Assembly (NCBI RefSeq): GCF_001953635.1
Contig: NZ_MEJH01000004.1
Coordinates: forward strand, 62,001-126,000
From: Alteromonas abrolhosensis
Lineage (GTDB): Bacteria > Pseudomonadota > Gammaproteobacteria > Enterobacterales > Alteromonadaceae
Direction: 5' to 3'
DNA length: 64,000 nt
Below, in pieces: positions 27,078-37,377 of this stretch (position 1 is the stretch's first letter; each line of letters opens with the position of its first letter). The notes beneath the pieces were generated by a model, which ran no database searches, was not told where the DNA came from, and saw nothing but the letters and a program-made list of their open reading frames with translations. Position numbers and translations under genes: made by a program.

Positions 27078-30046
27078 TATGATTCTTTCTCTTGTTCAGC
27101 GGCCGCCTTCTTTGCTTTAGCTTTCGCAATGGCTGCTGCTATACGCGCTTTCTTCTCATCTTGCTCAGTGGGCTGAGAATTCCCTTGCGTCTTAGTTTTT
27201 ATGTCTTCTTTTAAAGGTGAGACGCTTTGCTCTTGTGATGTATTACTTTCTACTTCAGCAGAGGCTGGTGAACTTGTTGAAATTTCTTTTCTTTCTTGTG
27301 CGAGCTTTTTCGCTTTAGCTTTAGCCACAGCCGCGGCAATGCGAGCCTTTTTCTCGTCAACTTCATTGGTTGAAGAAGCAGTTTTTGTTTTCTCGCTAGG
27401 TGTATTAGAGGCATCTGGCGTTTCAGACGTGGTCAGTGACTGTGGATCTTGCTCTTTTTCGTAAGAATCAGTTTGCTCGCTTGCTTGGTTTGCTTCCTGC
27501 TTAGCTGCTTTTTTGGCTTTAGCTTTCGCCACGGCTGCAGCAATGCGGGCTTTCTTCTCTTCTGCTTCGCTGGTGTTGGAAACAGTGGCTTTAGCGTAAT
27601 CGTCTCTTTCACCGCTGTCTGGAACAGAGGTACTCTGATCATTGGCTTTTAGAGGCGAGCTAACGTCTTGCGTCACGTCATCGCCATGAGTTGCTGAACT
27701 AAGTGTTGGTGCTTTTTGCGAGGCAGCCTTTTTAGCTTTCGCTTTTGCTACCGCAGCCGCAATTCGTGCTTGTTTCTCATCGGGCTGGTTTTTAGGCTGA
27801 TTGCTTGATTGCGCGTGAACCTGGGGAGGCGTAGCCTGCTTTGAAACCGGCTTATCAGTTTGCCCATTTACACCATTCTTAGCCGCTTTCTGAGCTTTTG
27901 CTACGGCTGCTGCAATTCTCGCCTTCTTCTGTTCTTCAACTGAGAGGTCGATATTGTCTTCGCTATTGGAAGGTTCAGTATTTTCTTCGTTGTGCTTATC
28001 CGCTTGTTCTTCTGACGACGATTCCACAGACTGGCCAGCTTGCGCAGCTTTTTTGGCTTTTGCTCTGGCGATGGCGGCGGCGACTTTTGCCTTTTTGTCA
28101 TCCTCTGGTGACGATACTTGATTACTTGGCTGTTCAGTGACTGAGGGCTCGTCAGCGCTTTCACCTTGTGTTTCATTTTGGGCTTGTGCAGCTTTTTTCG
28201 CTTTAGCTCTGGCGATTGCCGCTGCCACCTTTGCCTTTTTATCATCTTCTGACGATGACGCCTGTTCAACTTGATTGTCCGCGCGTTCAAGTTGAGATTC
28301 ATTCTGAGCTTGTGCGGCTTTTTTCGCCTTTGCTCTGGCAACAGCAGCAGCGACCTGTGCTTTTTTATCGTCTACTGCAATGCCTGATTCATCGGTATTT
28401 GGTGTAGTACTCTCACCCTTCCCGTTGGCCTGCATCGCTGCTTTCTTTGCTTTCGCGCGTGCAAGCGCTGCCGCAACCTTATCTTTCGCTTCGGTTGCGC
28501 TGGCATCAACAGCGCCACTAGCGCTATCAGCAGTTACAGTACTTTGCTCTTTGGCTTTATTCGCCGCTAAGCGGGCTTCTTTCGCTTTTCTATGTTTTTC
28601 TTCGCGCTCACGTTTCTCACGCTCCAAGCGTTCTTTTCGTGCTTCAAAACGCTGCTTAGCCTTTTCTGCCTTGTTCTTTTCGTCGCGCTGAACGCGTATC
28701 TCAGATTTAGCCTGGCGATAATAATGCACAAGCGGGATCTCACTGGGGCAAACATAAGCACATGCGCCGCACTCAATACAGTCGAAAAGGTCATATTCCT
28801 CGGCCTTGTCGTACTCTTTCGCTTTTGCATGCCAAAACATTTGTTGGGGGAGCAACGATACAGGGCATGCGTCGGCACAAGCACTACAGCGAATACAAGG
28901 GCGCTCAGCGTTGTCGTCTACTAGCTCTTTTTTCGCTGGTACCAGCAAACAGTTCGTGGTTTTTACTACAGGTATAGTCGCGTCGGATAAGGTAAAGCCC
29001 ATCATAGGGCCGCCCATAATCACTTTAGGTGCTTTCTGTTTTTTCGGGTTGTAGTTTGCTTCATCCAATAGATGAGAAACGGGCGTACCCAACAACGCTC
29101 TAAAATTGCTTGGTGATTCAACAGCTTCACCAGTTACGGTAACAACCCGTTCAATCAGCGGCTTGCCGTGTAAAATAGCATCTGCAATGGCATAGCAGGT
29201 GCCCACGTTAAACATCATCACGCCTACGTCGGCAGGCAAACCGTTTCTTGGCACCTCTCGGCCAGTCAATACTTGAATTAATTGTTTTTCACCGCCGGCA
29301 GGATATTTAGTTTCAACGCTAACAACGCGGTAGTCCTTCTTATCCTGACACGCAATGTTGAGTGCCTCAAACGCCTCGGGTTTGTTGTCTTCAACCGCAA
29401 CGACAATTGCCTTGGGTCCGATAAGGTGAGTGAGGATGTCCAAACCTTGACGTATTTGCCACGCGTGCTCGCGCATCAGCCTATCATCAGAGGTAATATA
29501 AGGCTCGCACTCAATTCCATTTAAAATAAGAAACTCAACAGGCTTAGAGGTTGAGGTTTTAATATGAGTAGGGAAGCCTGCGCCGCCCATTCCTGAAATA
29601 CCAGCTTGGCAGATAGCCTCAATTAGCTTGTTTTTATCTACTTCACTGTAATTAGCAATTGGAGATAAGTCGCACCATGTATCTTTTCCATCAGGACGTA
29701 TCGAAATACACATCTCTGTTAAGCCGCTGGGGTGAGCCACCACATGCGGTGCTATAGCAACGATCTCGCCAGAAGTTGGCGCGTGTACTGGCACTGAAAA
29801 AGGCGAAGAGCTTTGCGAAAGAATTTGCCCTTTTAATACGGTATCGCCAACTTCTACACAGCAGATACCGTCTGAACCGATATGCTGTCTTAGTGGAACT
29901 ACTAATAACTCAGGTAACGACGGCTTTTTTATTACCGATGTATTAGACAGAGATTTCTTATCTTCGGGATGTACACCACCTGGAAATGAGTACATTTTTC
30001 CCGCTTCAAGGGTTTCTATAATTGAATCAAAACTTGGATACATCAC
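27077..30046 (-). CDS. rsxC: Electron transport complex subunit RsxC, repeat-extended
   Basis: A 989-residue peripheral subunit taking electrons from NADH (or passing them to it) on the cytoplasmic face. The NADH/FMN-binding part shows [25 protein letters not shown] and [10 protein letters not shown]. Two [4Fe-4S] motifs have cysteines at 384, 387, 390, 394 and 423, 426, 429, 433. After a charged coiled-coil (about 445-500) comes a 470-residue tail of nine Ala/Lys-rich repeats with the core (R/K)(I/V)AAA(I/V)A(R/K)AKAKK. E. coli RsxC is 740 residues with fewer repeats. The start is two bases after the rsxB stop. Confidence 0.95.
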   Translation of the reverse strand: MMYPSFDSIIETLEAGKMYSFPGGVHPEDKKSLSNTSVIKKPSLPELLVVPLRQHIGSDGICCVEVGDTVLKGQILSQSSSPFSVPVHAPTSGEIVAIAPHVVAHPSGLTEMCISIRPDGKDTWCDLSPIANYSEVDKNKLIEAICQAGISGMGGAGFPTHIKTSTSKPVEFLILNGIECEPYITSDDRLMREHAWQIRQGLDILTHLIGPKAIVVAVEDNKPEAFEALNIACQDKKDYRVVSVETKYPAGGEKQLIQVLTGREVPRNGLPADVGVMMFNVGTCYAIADAILHGKPLIERVVTVTGEAVESPSNFRALLGTPVSHLLDEANYNPKKQKAPKVIMGGPMMGFTLSDATIPVVKTTNCLLVPAKKELVDDNAERPCIRCSACADACPVSLLPQQMFWHAKAKEYDKAEEYDLFDCIECGACAYVCPSEIPLVHYYRQAKSEIRVQRDEKNKAEKAKQRFEARKERLEREKREREEKHRKAKEARLAANKAKEQSTVTADSASGAVDASATEAKDKVAAALARAKAKKAAMQANGKGESTTPNTDESGIAVDDKKAQVAAAVARAKAKKAAQAQNESQLERADNQVEQASSSEDDKKAKVAAAIARAKAKKAAQAQNETQGESADEPSVTEQPSNQVSSPEDDKKAKVAAAIARAKAKKAAQAGQSVESSSEEQADKHNEENTEPSNSEDNIDLSVEEQKKARIAAAVAKAQKAAKNGVNGQTDKPVSKQATPPQVHAQSSNQPKNQPDEKQARIAAAVAKAKAKKAASQKAPTLSSATHGDDVTQDVSSPLKANDQSTSVPDSGERDDYAKATVSNTSEAEEKKARIAAAVAKAKAKKAAKQEANQASEQTDSYEKEQDPQSLTTSETPDASNTPSEKTKTASSTNEVDEKKARIAAAVAKAKAKKLAQERKEISTSSPASAEVESNTSQEQSVSPLKEDIKTKTQGNSQPTEQDEKKARIAAAIAKAKAKKAAAEQEKES
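27080..28495 (-). repeat. Nine imperfect coding repeats in rsxC
   Basis: Nine units of about 22-26 residues with Ala/Lys helices, for example [15 protein letters not shown] and [15 protein letters not shown], separated by acidic or Ser/Gln/Asn-rich linkers of 15-45 residues. The units nearer the iron-sulfur domain prefer A-R-AKAKK and the later ones A-K-AKAKK, so there are at least two repeat sub-families. Several long ORFs on the opposite strand here are by-products of this composition. Confidence 0.9.
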
Positions 30047-30048
30047 AA

Positions 30049-30630
30049 TTAAGACACCATTTTGATGGGGATATCACCTTTAGGCGATGATTCAAAATCC
30101 CACTTCCATGTAGAAGTTGTTTGAGCGATAGGCACCATGTCGATACAGTCGACAGGGCAGGGGTCTACACAAAGATCACACCCCGTGCACTCGTCAGTAA
30201 TGACTGTATGCATATGTTTTGCTGCACCTAAAATGGCGTCGACAGGGCAGGCCTGAATACATTTGGTACAGCCGATACACTCATCTTCGCGTATGAAGGC
30301 AACTTTTTTAACGTCTTCTTCGCCGTGTGCAGCATCAAGGGGCTTAGGTTCAACCCCCATCAAATCTGCAAGTTTCTTGATAGTTGCCTCGCCGCCGGGA
30401 GGGCACTTATTTATGTCATCACCCTCTGCGATAGCTTCCGCGTAGGGCTTACAACCGGGATACCCACACTGACCACATTGGGTTTGTGGTAAAACAGCAT
30501 CAATCTGCTCAACAAGAGGGTCGCCCTCTACTTTGAAGCGAATACTGGCATAGCCCAAAACCAGACCAAATATAAGCGCAAGGGCGCCAATGGCAATAAC
30601 GGCGAATATAATTGCAGAAGATATCGTCAT
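30049..30630 (-). CDS. rsxB: Electron transport complex subunit RsxB
   Basis: A 193-residue polyferredoxin subunit with an N-terminal membrane helix (about 5-26). A Cys cluster [16 protein letters not shown] comes first, then two 4Fe-4S ferredoxin motifs, [16 protein letters not shown] and [16 protein letters not shown]. It passes electrons from RsxC toward the membrane part of the complex. In E. coli the complex keeps SoxR reduced; in other bacteria it is an ion-pumping ferredoxin:NAD oxidoreductase. The start overlaps the rsxA stop (TAATG). Confidence 0.97.
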   Translation of the reverse strand: MTISSAIIFAVIAIGALALIFGLVLGYASIRFKVEGDPLVEQIDAVLPQTQCGQCGYPGCKPYAEAIAEGDDINKCPPGGEATIKKLADLMGVEPKPLDAAHGEEDVKKVAFIREDECIGCTKCIQACPVDAILGAAKHMHTVITDECTGCDLCVDPCPVDCIDMVPIAQTTSTWKWDFESSPKGDIPIKMVS

Positions 30631-31211
30631 TACACGTTCACCAATCCACTAAAGCCCATAAACGCAAGGGACATGAGACCAGCAGTAATCATAGCGATTG
30701 AAGCACCTTTAAAAGATACAGGCACATCAGCAGCAGCTAAACGCTCACGCATGGCTGCAAACAAAACAAGAACGAGAGAGAAACCTACCGCGGCACCAAA
30801 ACCATATATAAGGCTCTGCATGAAATTATGCTGTTCTGTGAGGTTTAAAAGTGCTACCCCAAGTACTGCGCAGTTGGTCGTGATAAGAGGGAGGAATATA
30901 CCTAACAATCTATATAATGTGGGACTTGTTTTGTGTACCACCATTTCCGTGAACTGAACAACTACCGCTATTACGAGAATAAAAGCAAGCGTTCTAAGGT
31001 AACCAATGCCTAGTGGAGCAAGTAAATAGGTTTCCACTAAGTAGCTTGATGCAGAGGCAAGGGTGAGTACAAATGTGGTTGCCATAGACATACCCATGGC
31101 GGTTTCCAGTTTGCCAGACACACCCATAAACGGGCATAAGCCGAGAAACTTAACCAACACAAAGTTGTTAACCAATACTGTACCAATCAATAGCAGTAAA
31201 AATTCAGTCAT
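30630..31211 (-). CDS. rsxA: Electron transport complex subunit RsxA
   Basis: A 193-residue, six-helix membrane subunit. Family segments include [35 protein letters not shown] and [17 protein letters not shown]. The Cys residues in GLCPF and TNCAV are the intramembrane iron-sulfur ligands known for RnfA/NqrE. It is the first gene of the operon; an AAGGAA lies about 11 bases before the ATG, and the promoter must lie between here and the tRNA genes. Confidence 0.97.
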   Translation of the reverse strand: MTEFLLLLIGTVLVNNFVLVKFLGLCPFMGVSGKLETAMGMSMATTFVLTLASASSYLVETYLLAPLGIGYLRTLAFILVIAVVVQFTEMVVHKTSPTLYRLLGIFLPLITTNCAVLGVALLNLTEQHNFMQSLIYGFGAAVGFSLVLVLFAAMRERLAAADVPVSFKGASIAMITAGLMSLAFMGFSGLVNV

Positions 31212-31405
31212 GAATAACGCAATTCCTTCGAGGAATCTTGACGGACAATGCCCGCGATTTAAAAAGAAAAACAGATTAGGTCTATTATCCCTTTTTAGAA
31301 CGGGTTTAACAACTTGATTGAATTAGGGTTATTTAATGTCTAAACGCGCTGTTTTAGGAATTAAAATAGAGTGATGTGAGTGAGGCGATTCGAGAGCCAA
31401 CTAAG

Positions 31406-31482
31406 TGGCTCCCCCTCCCCGACTCGAACGGGGGACCTGCGGATTAACAGTCCGTCGCTCTAACCAACTGAGCTAAGGGGGA
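31406..31482 (-). tRNA. tRNA-Asn (GTT)
   Basis: A 77-nt cloverleaf with encoded CCA. The acceptor stem is TCCCCCT/AGGGGGA with discriminator G, the D arm TAGCTCAGTTGGTTAGAGC, the anticodon loop CTGTTAA (anticodon GTT, Asn), and the T arm CCCCGTTCGAGTCGGGG. The anticodon stem-loop matches E. coli tRNA-Asn. It is the distal copy of two identical genes in the same direction. Confidence 0.97.
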
Positions 31483-31508
31483 ATCGACACCTAAGTTGTC
31501 GCTGAAGT

Positions 31509-31585
31509 TGGCTCCCCCTCCCCGACTCGAACGGGGGACCTGCGGATTAACAGTCCGTCGCTCTAACCAACTGAGCTAAGGGGGA
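31509..31585 (-). tRNA. tRNA-Asn (GTT), second copy
   Basis: Identical over 77 nt to the neighbouring tRNA-Asn, 26 bases away and in the same direction, so the two are likely processed from one transcript. The promoter should lie to the right of 31585. Confidence 0.97.
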
Positions 31586-32584
31586 CCTGTGCTTCAACGG
31601 AGGCGAATATTAAAGACGTACTTAGGAACTGTCAACAATATAAATGAAATATTTGTGCTGACTGCGCAAAAAATAGCTTTTTACGGCTTTTGTGCTCATT
31701 TTGTCGTCAATGTAGTGAAAGTGGTGGTTAATATCTACACATTATCGTCCGTTAGCTTATAAATAAAAGGTAGTTTTTATAATTCAGGCATTAACGGATT
31801 CTCTTTATTCATATATCTCTTTAAAGTTAGTTGGTATAACTAATTAGAATAAAAAAGCGCTTCCATACTGGTATTATGTACAGGCTTTAATAAATCTGTA
31901 ACCTGTACCTGAGGATTAAAAGGTTAGTCACCACTTACGTGCTGAGAAATTAATCGAGCACGAAATCCCGCCGAATATGGTCTGGCGTTAGTTATCCACT
32001 AAATCTGTGGATAACTATGTTGATAGCTTAGATTCGCTCTGACTATTTACAAGATCACATGTGTATTGATCTAAGTAAGTTGCAGTGAAATATATGGGAT
32101 AATCTTTTCAATACAGTATGTTAGATGGATTTTTATGATCTTTAATCCCGATCGAAATAGATCAGTTGAACAAAAAGTAGCTTGTGTGTTAATTCAACGA
32201 ATTTCTAAATGCTATTCAATGAAATCCATCTTATTTCTCAAGGTCTTACAATTTGTTAACATTTTAGTCTGACTTTTATACGTCTTATTAGGGCAGTTAA
32301 ACATGCCTCAGGCGCTTAACCGCAATATTAAAAGTGAAACAGGATAGAAATTAAACTGTCACAAACTTATACATACTGGTTTTGAATTGTTCTTTATTAA
32401 AAACTAAGGTTTTTGTCGCGTTGCGAGCGAATTGTTTCAACGCGCTTATTTTTGGCAAAAACATAGCTTTACTTACAGCCCTCTTATGCTTTGTTTTGTT
32501 TGTCGATTCCGCGTAGCTAATTAAAGTTCACTCTTTTACACTAACGCGCAATTAAAAAGGGGATTTAAGTTTGCCGGAGCTCAA
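31586..32584. other. Gene-free 1-kb region between tRNA-Asn and the MATE gene
   Basis: Nearly 1000 AT-rich bases with no credible ORF, the longest such gap in the window. It must hold the tRNA promoter (leftward) and the MATE gene promoter (rightward). The notable content is the DnaA-box-like inverted pair at 31991-32015 and five GATC sites between 32053 and 32163. No tRNA, IS remnant or direct repeat was recognised. A small RNA cannot be excluded. Confidence 0.6.
31991..32015. promoter_or_regulatory. Inverted pair of DnaA-box-like sites
   Basis: TTATCCACT (31992-32000, 8 of 9 to the box TTATCCACA) faces TGTGGATAA (32006-32014, an exact box on the other strand), forming GTTATCCAC-7 bases-GTGGATAAC. 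The DnaA 9-mer consensus is established knowledge. Binding here is inference. Confidence 0.5.
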
Positions 32585-33967
32585 GTGATTAAAAGTAACG
32601 CTAAACAACGTACTTCCGACTTATTGGAAGGAGATATAGGTACTACGTTAAAGCGTATGACCATTCCGATGATATTAGGAATGGTAATGATGATGAGTTT
32701 TGGACTTATCGATACCTTTTTTGTGAGCTTATTGGGCACCGACCCTTTAGCCGCTATTAGTTTTACCTTTCCCGTTACTTTTACAGTAATAAGCCTGAAC
32801 ATAGGTTTAGGTATTGGAACTTCTGCAATAATAGGAAAGTTGCAGGGCAGTAAAGAAATAACCAAGTCCCAACATTATGCGACGGGTTCGATAATGCTGT
32901 CCGTTTTGTTAGTAGGGACATTAGCCATAATTGGCTTGTTTACCATTGAGCCTGTGTTCAAGTTGCTTAACGCAACGGAAAACCTAATGCCGTATATCTC
33001 TGACTATATGGGATTATGGTACTTGTCGAGTATTTTCCTTGCCATGCCAATGGTGGGCAATAGTGTGCTGCGTGCCTGTGGCGATACCCGAACACCAAGT
33101 ATAGTAATGGCTGCGGGAGGCGGATTAAACGCGTTACTTGACCCTATTTTCATTTTCGGTCTTGGTCCTGTTCCGGCGATGGGAATAAAAGGTGCAGCAC
33201 TTGCTACCTTTATAGCGTGGATTGTTGGCGCATTTTGGATACTTTACATTTTGGCTGTGCGCCGAAAACTAATGCTGCCTCGACTACTTACGCTTTCTGA
33301 ACTACGTGATAGCAGTCGTGAAATTCTAAAAATAGGGCTGCCTGCGGCGGGGGCAAATATGCTTACCCCTGTTGCAGGTGGTGTAATGACGGCTGTTGTT
33401 GCAGGTTACGGTGCTGAGGCGGTTGCAGCGTGGGGAGTAGGTAATAGAATGGAATCTATTGCGAGTATCGTTGTTCTTGCACTGTCCATGACTCTGCCAC
33501 CGTTTATCAGTCAGAACGTGGGGGCAGGCCAAGTCAATCGAGTAAAAAGGGCGTATTCGCTTACTCTGAAATTTGTTCTTATTTGGCAGTTCGTTATTTT
33601 TCTTGTTATGTGGGCACTTTCTAGCTGGATAGCTGTTGCCTTTGCCAACGAAGCCGAGGTTAGTGTACTTATACAGCTGTTTTTGATGATCGTTCCGTTA
33701 GGCTATGGCATGCAAGGCATTATCATTCTGACTAATTCGTCGTTAAATGCCATGCATCGACCAATGACTGCATTAATATTAAGTGTCATCCGCTTATTTG
33801 TTTTTTTCGTACCTATCAGCGTTGCGGGCAGTTTTCTCTTTGACCTAAAAGGGCTGTTTGTGGGGACGGTCATTGCCAACTTTGCCATGGCGTGCGTTTC
33901 GTTTTTTGTTTTCAAGCGCGCGGTCACTCAGTTTGAAACAGACACGGTAAGTTCTCAGCCTAGTTAA
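32585..33967 (+). CDS. MATE-family multidrug/metabolite exporter
   Basis: A 460-residue, 12-helix exporter of the MATE family, coupling Na+ or H+ entry to export of cationic compounds. Features seen: LLEGDIGTTLKRMTIPMILG at the start of helix 1, VGNSVLRACGDTRTPSIVMA between helices 4 and 5 and, in the second half, GLPAAGANMLTPVAGGVMTA and GIIILTNSSLNAMHRP. It starts with GTG at 32585; GGAG lies six bases ahead and no better ATG exists. The substrate cannot be predicted. It lies about 100 bases before uvrB and need not be functionally linked. Confidence 0.92.
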   Translation: MIKSNAKQRTSDLLEGDIGTTLKRMTIPMILGMVMMMSFGLIDTFFVSLLGTDPLAAISFTFPVTFTVISLNIGLGIGTSAIIGKLQGSKEITKSQHYATGSIMLSVLLVGTLAIIGLFTIEPVFKLLNATENLMPYISDYMGLWYLSSIFLAMPMVGNSVLRACGDTRTPSIVMAAGGGLNALLDPIFIFGLGPVPAMGIKGAALATFIAWIVGAFWILYILAVRRKLMLPRLLTLSELRDSSREILKIGLPAAGANMLTPVAGGVMTAVVAGYGAEAVAAWGVGNRMESIASIVVLALSMTLPPFISQNVGAGQVNRVKRAYSLTLKFVLIWQFVIFLVMWALSSWIAVAFANEAEVSVLIQLFLMIVPLGYGMQGIIILTNSSLNAMHRPMTALILSVIRLFVFFVPISVAGSFLFDLKGLFVGTVIANFAMACVSFFVFKRAVTQFETDTVSSQPS

Positions 33968-34068
33968 AGTAAGGGTATGTATCTCCTAAGCGTTGTGCAA
34001 GATATCCCTTTGTTAAGTAAGTCCGCAAATAAGTCGGCAAGCAGTAATCTAAAGAAAAGGTTAAGTTA

Positions 34069-36084
34069 ATGAGTAGAGGGTTTGAGCTTCATTCTAAATA
34101 CAAGCCAGCAGGCGACCAGCCAAAGGCAATAGAAGCCTTGGTGGATGGACTGGAAAGTGGCTTGGCCGGCCAAACACTGCTGGGTGTTACTGGGTCGGGT
34201 AAAACCTTTACTATGGCCAACGTCATCGCAGAAGTGCAGAGACCAACGCTTATTCTCGCACACAACAAAACATTAGCGGCTCAGCTTTACGGGGAAATGA
34301 AAGAGTTCTTCCCCAATAATGCCGTAGAGTACTTCGTTTCATATTACGATTACTACCAGCCAGAAGCCTACGTTCCAAGTACAGATACCTTTATTGAAAA
34401 AGACGCGTCAATCAATGATCACATTGAGCAAATGCGACTGTCCGCCACCAAAGCGTTAATGGAACGCAGAGACGTAGTCATTGTAGCGAGTGTGTCGGCT
34501 ATATACGGTTTGGGCGACCCTGAATCCTACATGAAAATGCTGTTGCACCTTCGTCAAGGCGACACCATGGACCAACGTGACATTTTACGTCGCCTTGCAG
34601 AACTTCAGTACAAGCGTAACGATTTAGCGTTTGAAAGGGGTACGTTCCGTGTACGTGGCGATGTTATAGATATTTTCCCTGCGGACTCTGAAAAGCAAGC
34701 CGTAAGGGTCGAGCTGTTTGACGATGAGATAGATAAAATTAGTCTGTTCGACCCGCTAACCGGGGCTGTCGATAAGTCGGTTATTCGAGCAACGGTTTTT
34801 CCTAAAACGCACTATGTAACCCCTCGAGAGAAAATCCTCAATGCTATTGAGCATATCAAGGAAGAACTTGGCGAGCGCAAAAAGCAGCTTCAGGAGGCGA
34901 ATAAGCTGATTGAAGAGCAGCGTATTTCGCAGCGCACTCAGTTCGATATCGAAATGATGATGGAGCTTGGCTATTGCTCGGGGATCGAAAACTACTCTCG
35001 CTATCTTTCAGGCAGAGCACCGGGCGAACCACCTCCAACCTTATTGGATTATTTTCCTGCAGACGGCTTGATGTTTATCGATGAGTCTCACGTAACAGTC
35101 TCTCAAGTAGGAGCTATGTATCGCGGGGATCGCTCAAGAAAAGAGACTTTAGTGGAATTTGGTTTCAGGCTGCCGTCGGCGTTGGACAATCGTCCGCTTA
35201 AGTTTGAAGAGTTTGAACAGATTTGCCCCCAAACCATCTATGTTTCTGCGACACCAGGCGATTATGAATTAAAGAAAACTGACGGTGAGATAGTAGAGCA
35301 GGTGGTGCGTCCAACAGGCCTGCTAGATCCTGTTATTGAAGTGCGCCCAGTAGCGACTCAGGTAGATGATGTCCTGTCTGAAATTCAAAAGCGGGTAGAA
35401 CTAGACGAACGTGTGCTTATTACTACCTTAACCAAGCGTATGGCTGAAGATTTAAGCGAGTATTTAAATGAGCACGGCGTTAAAGTTCGTTATCTGCATT
35501 CGGATATCGATACGGTAGAGCGAATTGAAATAATCCGAGACTTGCGACTGGGTAAATTCGATGTGTTGGTAGGTATTAACCTTTTACGTGAAGGTTTAGA
35601 CATGCCAGAAGTGTCGCTGGTGGCGATTTTAGATGCCGATAAAGAAGGCTTTTTGCGCGCCGAGCGTTCGTTAATCCAGACTATTGGTAGAGCCGCACGT
35701 CACGTGAATGGTAAAGCTATCTTGTACGCTGACAGTATTACCAAGTCGATGAAAAAAGCGATGGACGAGACTGAACGCCGTCGTGAAAAGCAAATGGCGC
35801 ACAACGAGGCAAACGGTATTACGCCGATGCGACTTAATAAGCCTATCACTGATATTATGGACTTAGGTGAAAGTGCGCATCCTGCCTCAGGTAAAGTCAG
35901 ATTGCGTAAAGTGGAAGAGAAGAAGAAGCAACAGAAAGCAGCAAGTGCAACTGAGTTGATGGATCAAATTACCGAGCTTGAAAAGCAAATGTTTGAATTC
36001 GCTCGTGAGCTTGAATTTGAAAAAGCGGCGTCGTTACGAGACGATATTGAAGCGCTTCGAAAGCAAGTTGTTACGCTTTCTTAA
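34069..36084 (+). CDS. uvrB: UvrABC excinuclease subunit B
   Basis: A 671-residue helicase-like damage-verification subunit of nucleotide excision repair. Walker A GVTGSGKT is at 39-46, and the beta-hairpin region contains [12 protein letters not shown]. The helicase motifs are FIDESHV and [13 protein letters not shown], and the C-terminal UVR domain is [19 protein letters not shown], which contacts UvrC. Length matches E. coli (673). AAAAGG precedes the ATG. I looked for a LexA box (CTG-N10-CAG) in the 100 bases upstream and did not see one. Confidence 0.98.
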   Translation: MSRGFELHSKYKPAGDQPKAIEALVDGLESGLAGQTLLGVTGSGKTFTMANVIAEVQRPTLILAHNKTLAAQLYGEMKEFFPNNAVEYFVSYYDYYQPEAYVPSTDTFIEKDASINDHIEQMRLSATKALMERRDVVIVASVSAIYGLGDPESYMKMLLHLRQGDTMDQRDILRRLAELQYKRNDLAFERGTFRVRGDVIDIFPADSEKQAVRVELFDDEIDKISLFDPLTGAVDKSVIRATVFPKTHYVTPREKILNAIEHIKEELGERKKQLQEANKLIEEQRISQRTQFDIEMMMELGYCSGIENYSRYLSGRAPGEPPPTLLDYFPADGLMFIDESHVTVSQVGAMYRGDRSRKETLVEFGFRLPSALDNRPLKFEEFEQICPQTIYVSATPGDYELKKTDGEIVEQVVRPTGLLDPVIEVRPVATQVDDVLSEIQKRVELDERVLITTLTKRMAEDLSEYLNEHGVKVRYLHSDIDTVERIEIIRDLRLGKFDVLVGINLLREGLDMPEVSLVAILDADKEGFLRAERSLIQTIGRAARHVNGKAILYADSITKSMKKAMDETERRREKQMAHNEANGITPMRLNKPITDIMDLGESAHPASGKVRLRKVEEKKKQQKAASATELMDQITELEKQMFEFARELEFEKAASLRDDIEALRKQVVTLS

Positions 36085-36307
36085 TAGTGGCGAGATCTCA
36101 TACTATCTAAAGCTGTATATGGGCGCTTTCCGTATAAAACCGGATAACCCATTGCAGCTTCATGCCCATTGTTTTCAGTGGATCCCTTTACCCTCCCGTC
36201 AAAATTAGTCATTAACAATGAGAATTCGGTAGCACAAAACGCAAATTTTTAATAAGAAATGAGATGAAAAGCCACAAAATGTCGTTGTAATAGGGCAATT
36301 AGTTGCA

Positions 36308-36338
36308 TATAGTTCTAAGTTGAGTATCGATAACTATA
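36308..36338 (+). promoter_or_regulatory. Inverted repeat upstream of the LysR gene
   Basis: TATAGTT (36308-36314) and AACTATA (36332-36338) with a 17-base spacer, ending 19 bases before the regulator start. It may be an autoregulatory site. The spacer is longer than the usual LysR T-N11-A box, so confidence is low. Confidence 0.3.
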
Positions 36339-36357
36339 CCTATAAACAGGTGCTAAT

Positions 36358-37284
36358 ATGCTTAATCGTCTTCAGGAGTCAGATATAAAGCTACTGCGTG
36401 TGTTTTACGCTGTGGCTAGCTGCAACGGATTTACTGCGGCAGAACCCGTGTTGCGCATGCAACGACCTAATATCAGTGCAGCTATTAAAAAACTGGAAGA
36501 ACGTTTAGATTTGGTGTTGTGTCATCGCGGCCGTGGTGGCTTCCAGATGACGAAAGAGGGTGAAGTCGTTTTCCAAGAAACCAAACGCATCTTCAATGCC
36601 TTCGATAACTTTGTTTTCAATCTTAAATCTCTGCATGATGACTACTCAGGCCATATCACTTTGGTATTGATGGCTGGCCTTCCGCTTTCTATGCATTTAG
36701 CCGTGAGTAAAGCGGTTAAAAGCACGATGAAGAAGTTTGACGACATTCACGTAAATATCCAAACCCGTCTATACAACGAAGTAGAGCATGTTGCTCTATC
36801 TGGTGAGTGCCACCTCGTTGTATCAACCTATGACATGGTTAAACCGGAATCAGTAACCTTTCATCCTGTTGGCATTAAAACTGAAGGTCGGCTTTACTGT
36901 GCACCGACACACCCTTTAGCAAAGTATCGCGATACTGAATTACCAGAAGGGGTAAAAATAGGGGACTATCCTGCAATTGGTATTTCTGGCTTATCGTCGG
37001 CTAACTATATCGAAGATGAAACCAGGTTATCTATTCAGACTTTCTCAGACTCATTCGATGCAGCGATGTCTGCGATAATGACAGGTGAGTATGTGGGTCT
37101 GTTACCGGATTATATGGCGAAAGAGCAGGGCGCCGCACTGGGGCTCGTACCTATTGCAAAAGGGAGCTTATTTAAATTCAGTCACGAACTGTTTGTAATG
37201 AACGGTAAAAATACGCGATTAAACCCTGTGTTACGCCATTGTATCAAAGAATTGAGCTACTTCATTTCCGAGAGTCAAAAGTAG
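36358..37284 (+). CDS. LysR-family transcriptional regulator
   Basis: A 308-residue regulator with an N-terminal winged helix-turn-helix (about 5-65: LLRVFYAVASCNGFTAAEPV, QRPNISAAIKKLEERLDLVL) and a C-terminal LysR substrate-binding domain (ITLVLMAGLPLSMHLAVSKA; GEYVGLLPDYMAKEQG). The HTH is less canonical than usual at the turn (AEPVLRMQRPNISAAI). Effector and targets are unknown. Neighbours are uvrB upstream and convergent queC, so its target is probably elsewhere. AACAGG lies before the ATG. Confidence 0.92.
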   Translation: MLNRLQESDIKLLRVFYAVASCNGFTAAEPVLRMQRPNISAAIKKLEERLDLVLCHRGRGGFQMTKEGEVVFQETKRIFNAFDNFVFNLKSLHDDYSGHITLVLMAGLPLSMHLAVSKAVKSTMKKFDDIHVNIQTRLYNEVEHVALSGECHLVVSTYDMVKPESVTFHPVGIKTEGRLYCAPTHPLAKYRDTELPEGVKIGDYPAIGISGLSSANYIEDETRLSIQTFSDSFDAAMSAIMTGEYVGLLPDYMAKEQGAALGLVPIAKGSLFKFSHELFVMNGKNTRLNPVLRHCIKELSYFISESQK

Positions 37285-37305
37285 TTACAACAAGCACCTG
37301 AGATT

Positions 37306-37364
37306 ACACCTCTTATTTTAAATGCGTTAAATCAAGCGTAAATAAACAATAAGAGGTGTTTTTT
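37306..37364. terminator. Terminator between the LysR gene and queC
   Basis: A perfect 12-bp inverted repeat, ACACCTCTTATT (37306-37317) and AATAAGAGGTGT (37348-37359), with 30 bases between, followed by a T-run on the plus strand. The genes converge here. The large loop is unusual but the arms are exact. Confidence 0.65.
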
Positions 37365-37377
37365 ATTCCACCGTTCT

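Noticed and set aside
27201..28691. Several plus-strand ORFs of 60-100 codons opposite rsxC
   Set aside because: They are antisense shadows of the Ala/Lys repeat-rich rsxC coding strand; none has a ribosome site or a recognisable domain.
31991..32015. Replication origin (oriC) at the DnaA-box pair
   Set aside because: There is no dnaA, dnaN, gidA or repeated 13-mer region nearby and only two good boxes, so a full origin is not supported.
33968..34068. LexA (SOS) box before uvrB
   Set aside because: No CTG-N10-CAG pattern was found in the 100 bases upstream by eye.
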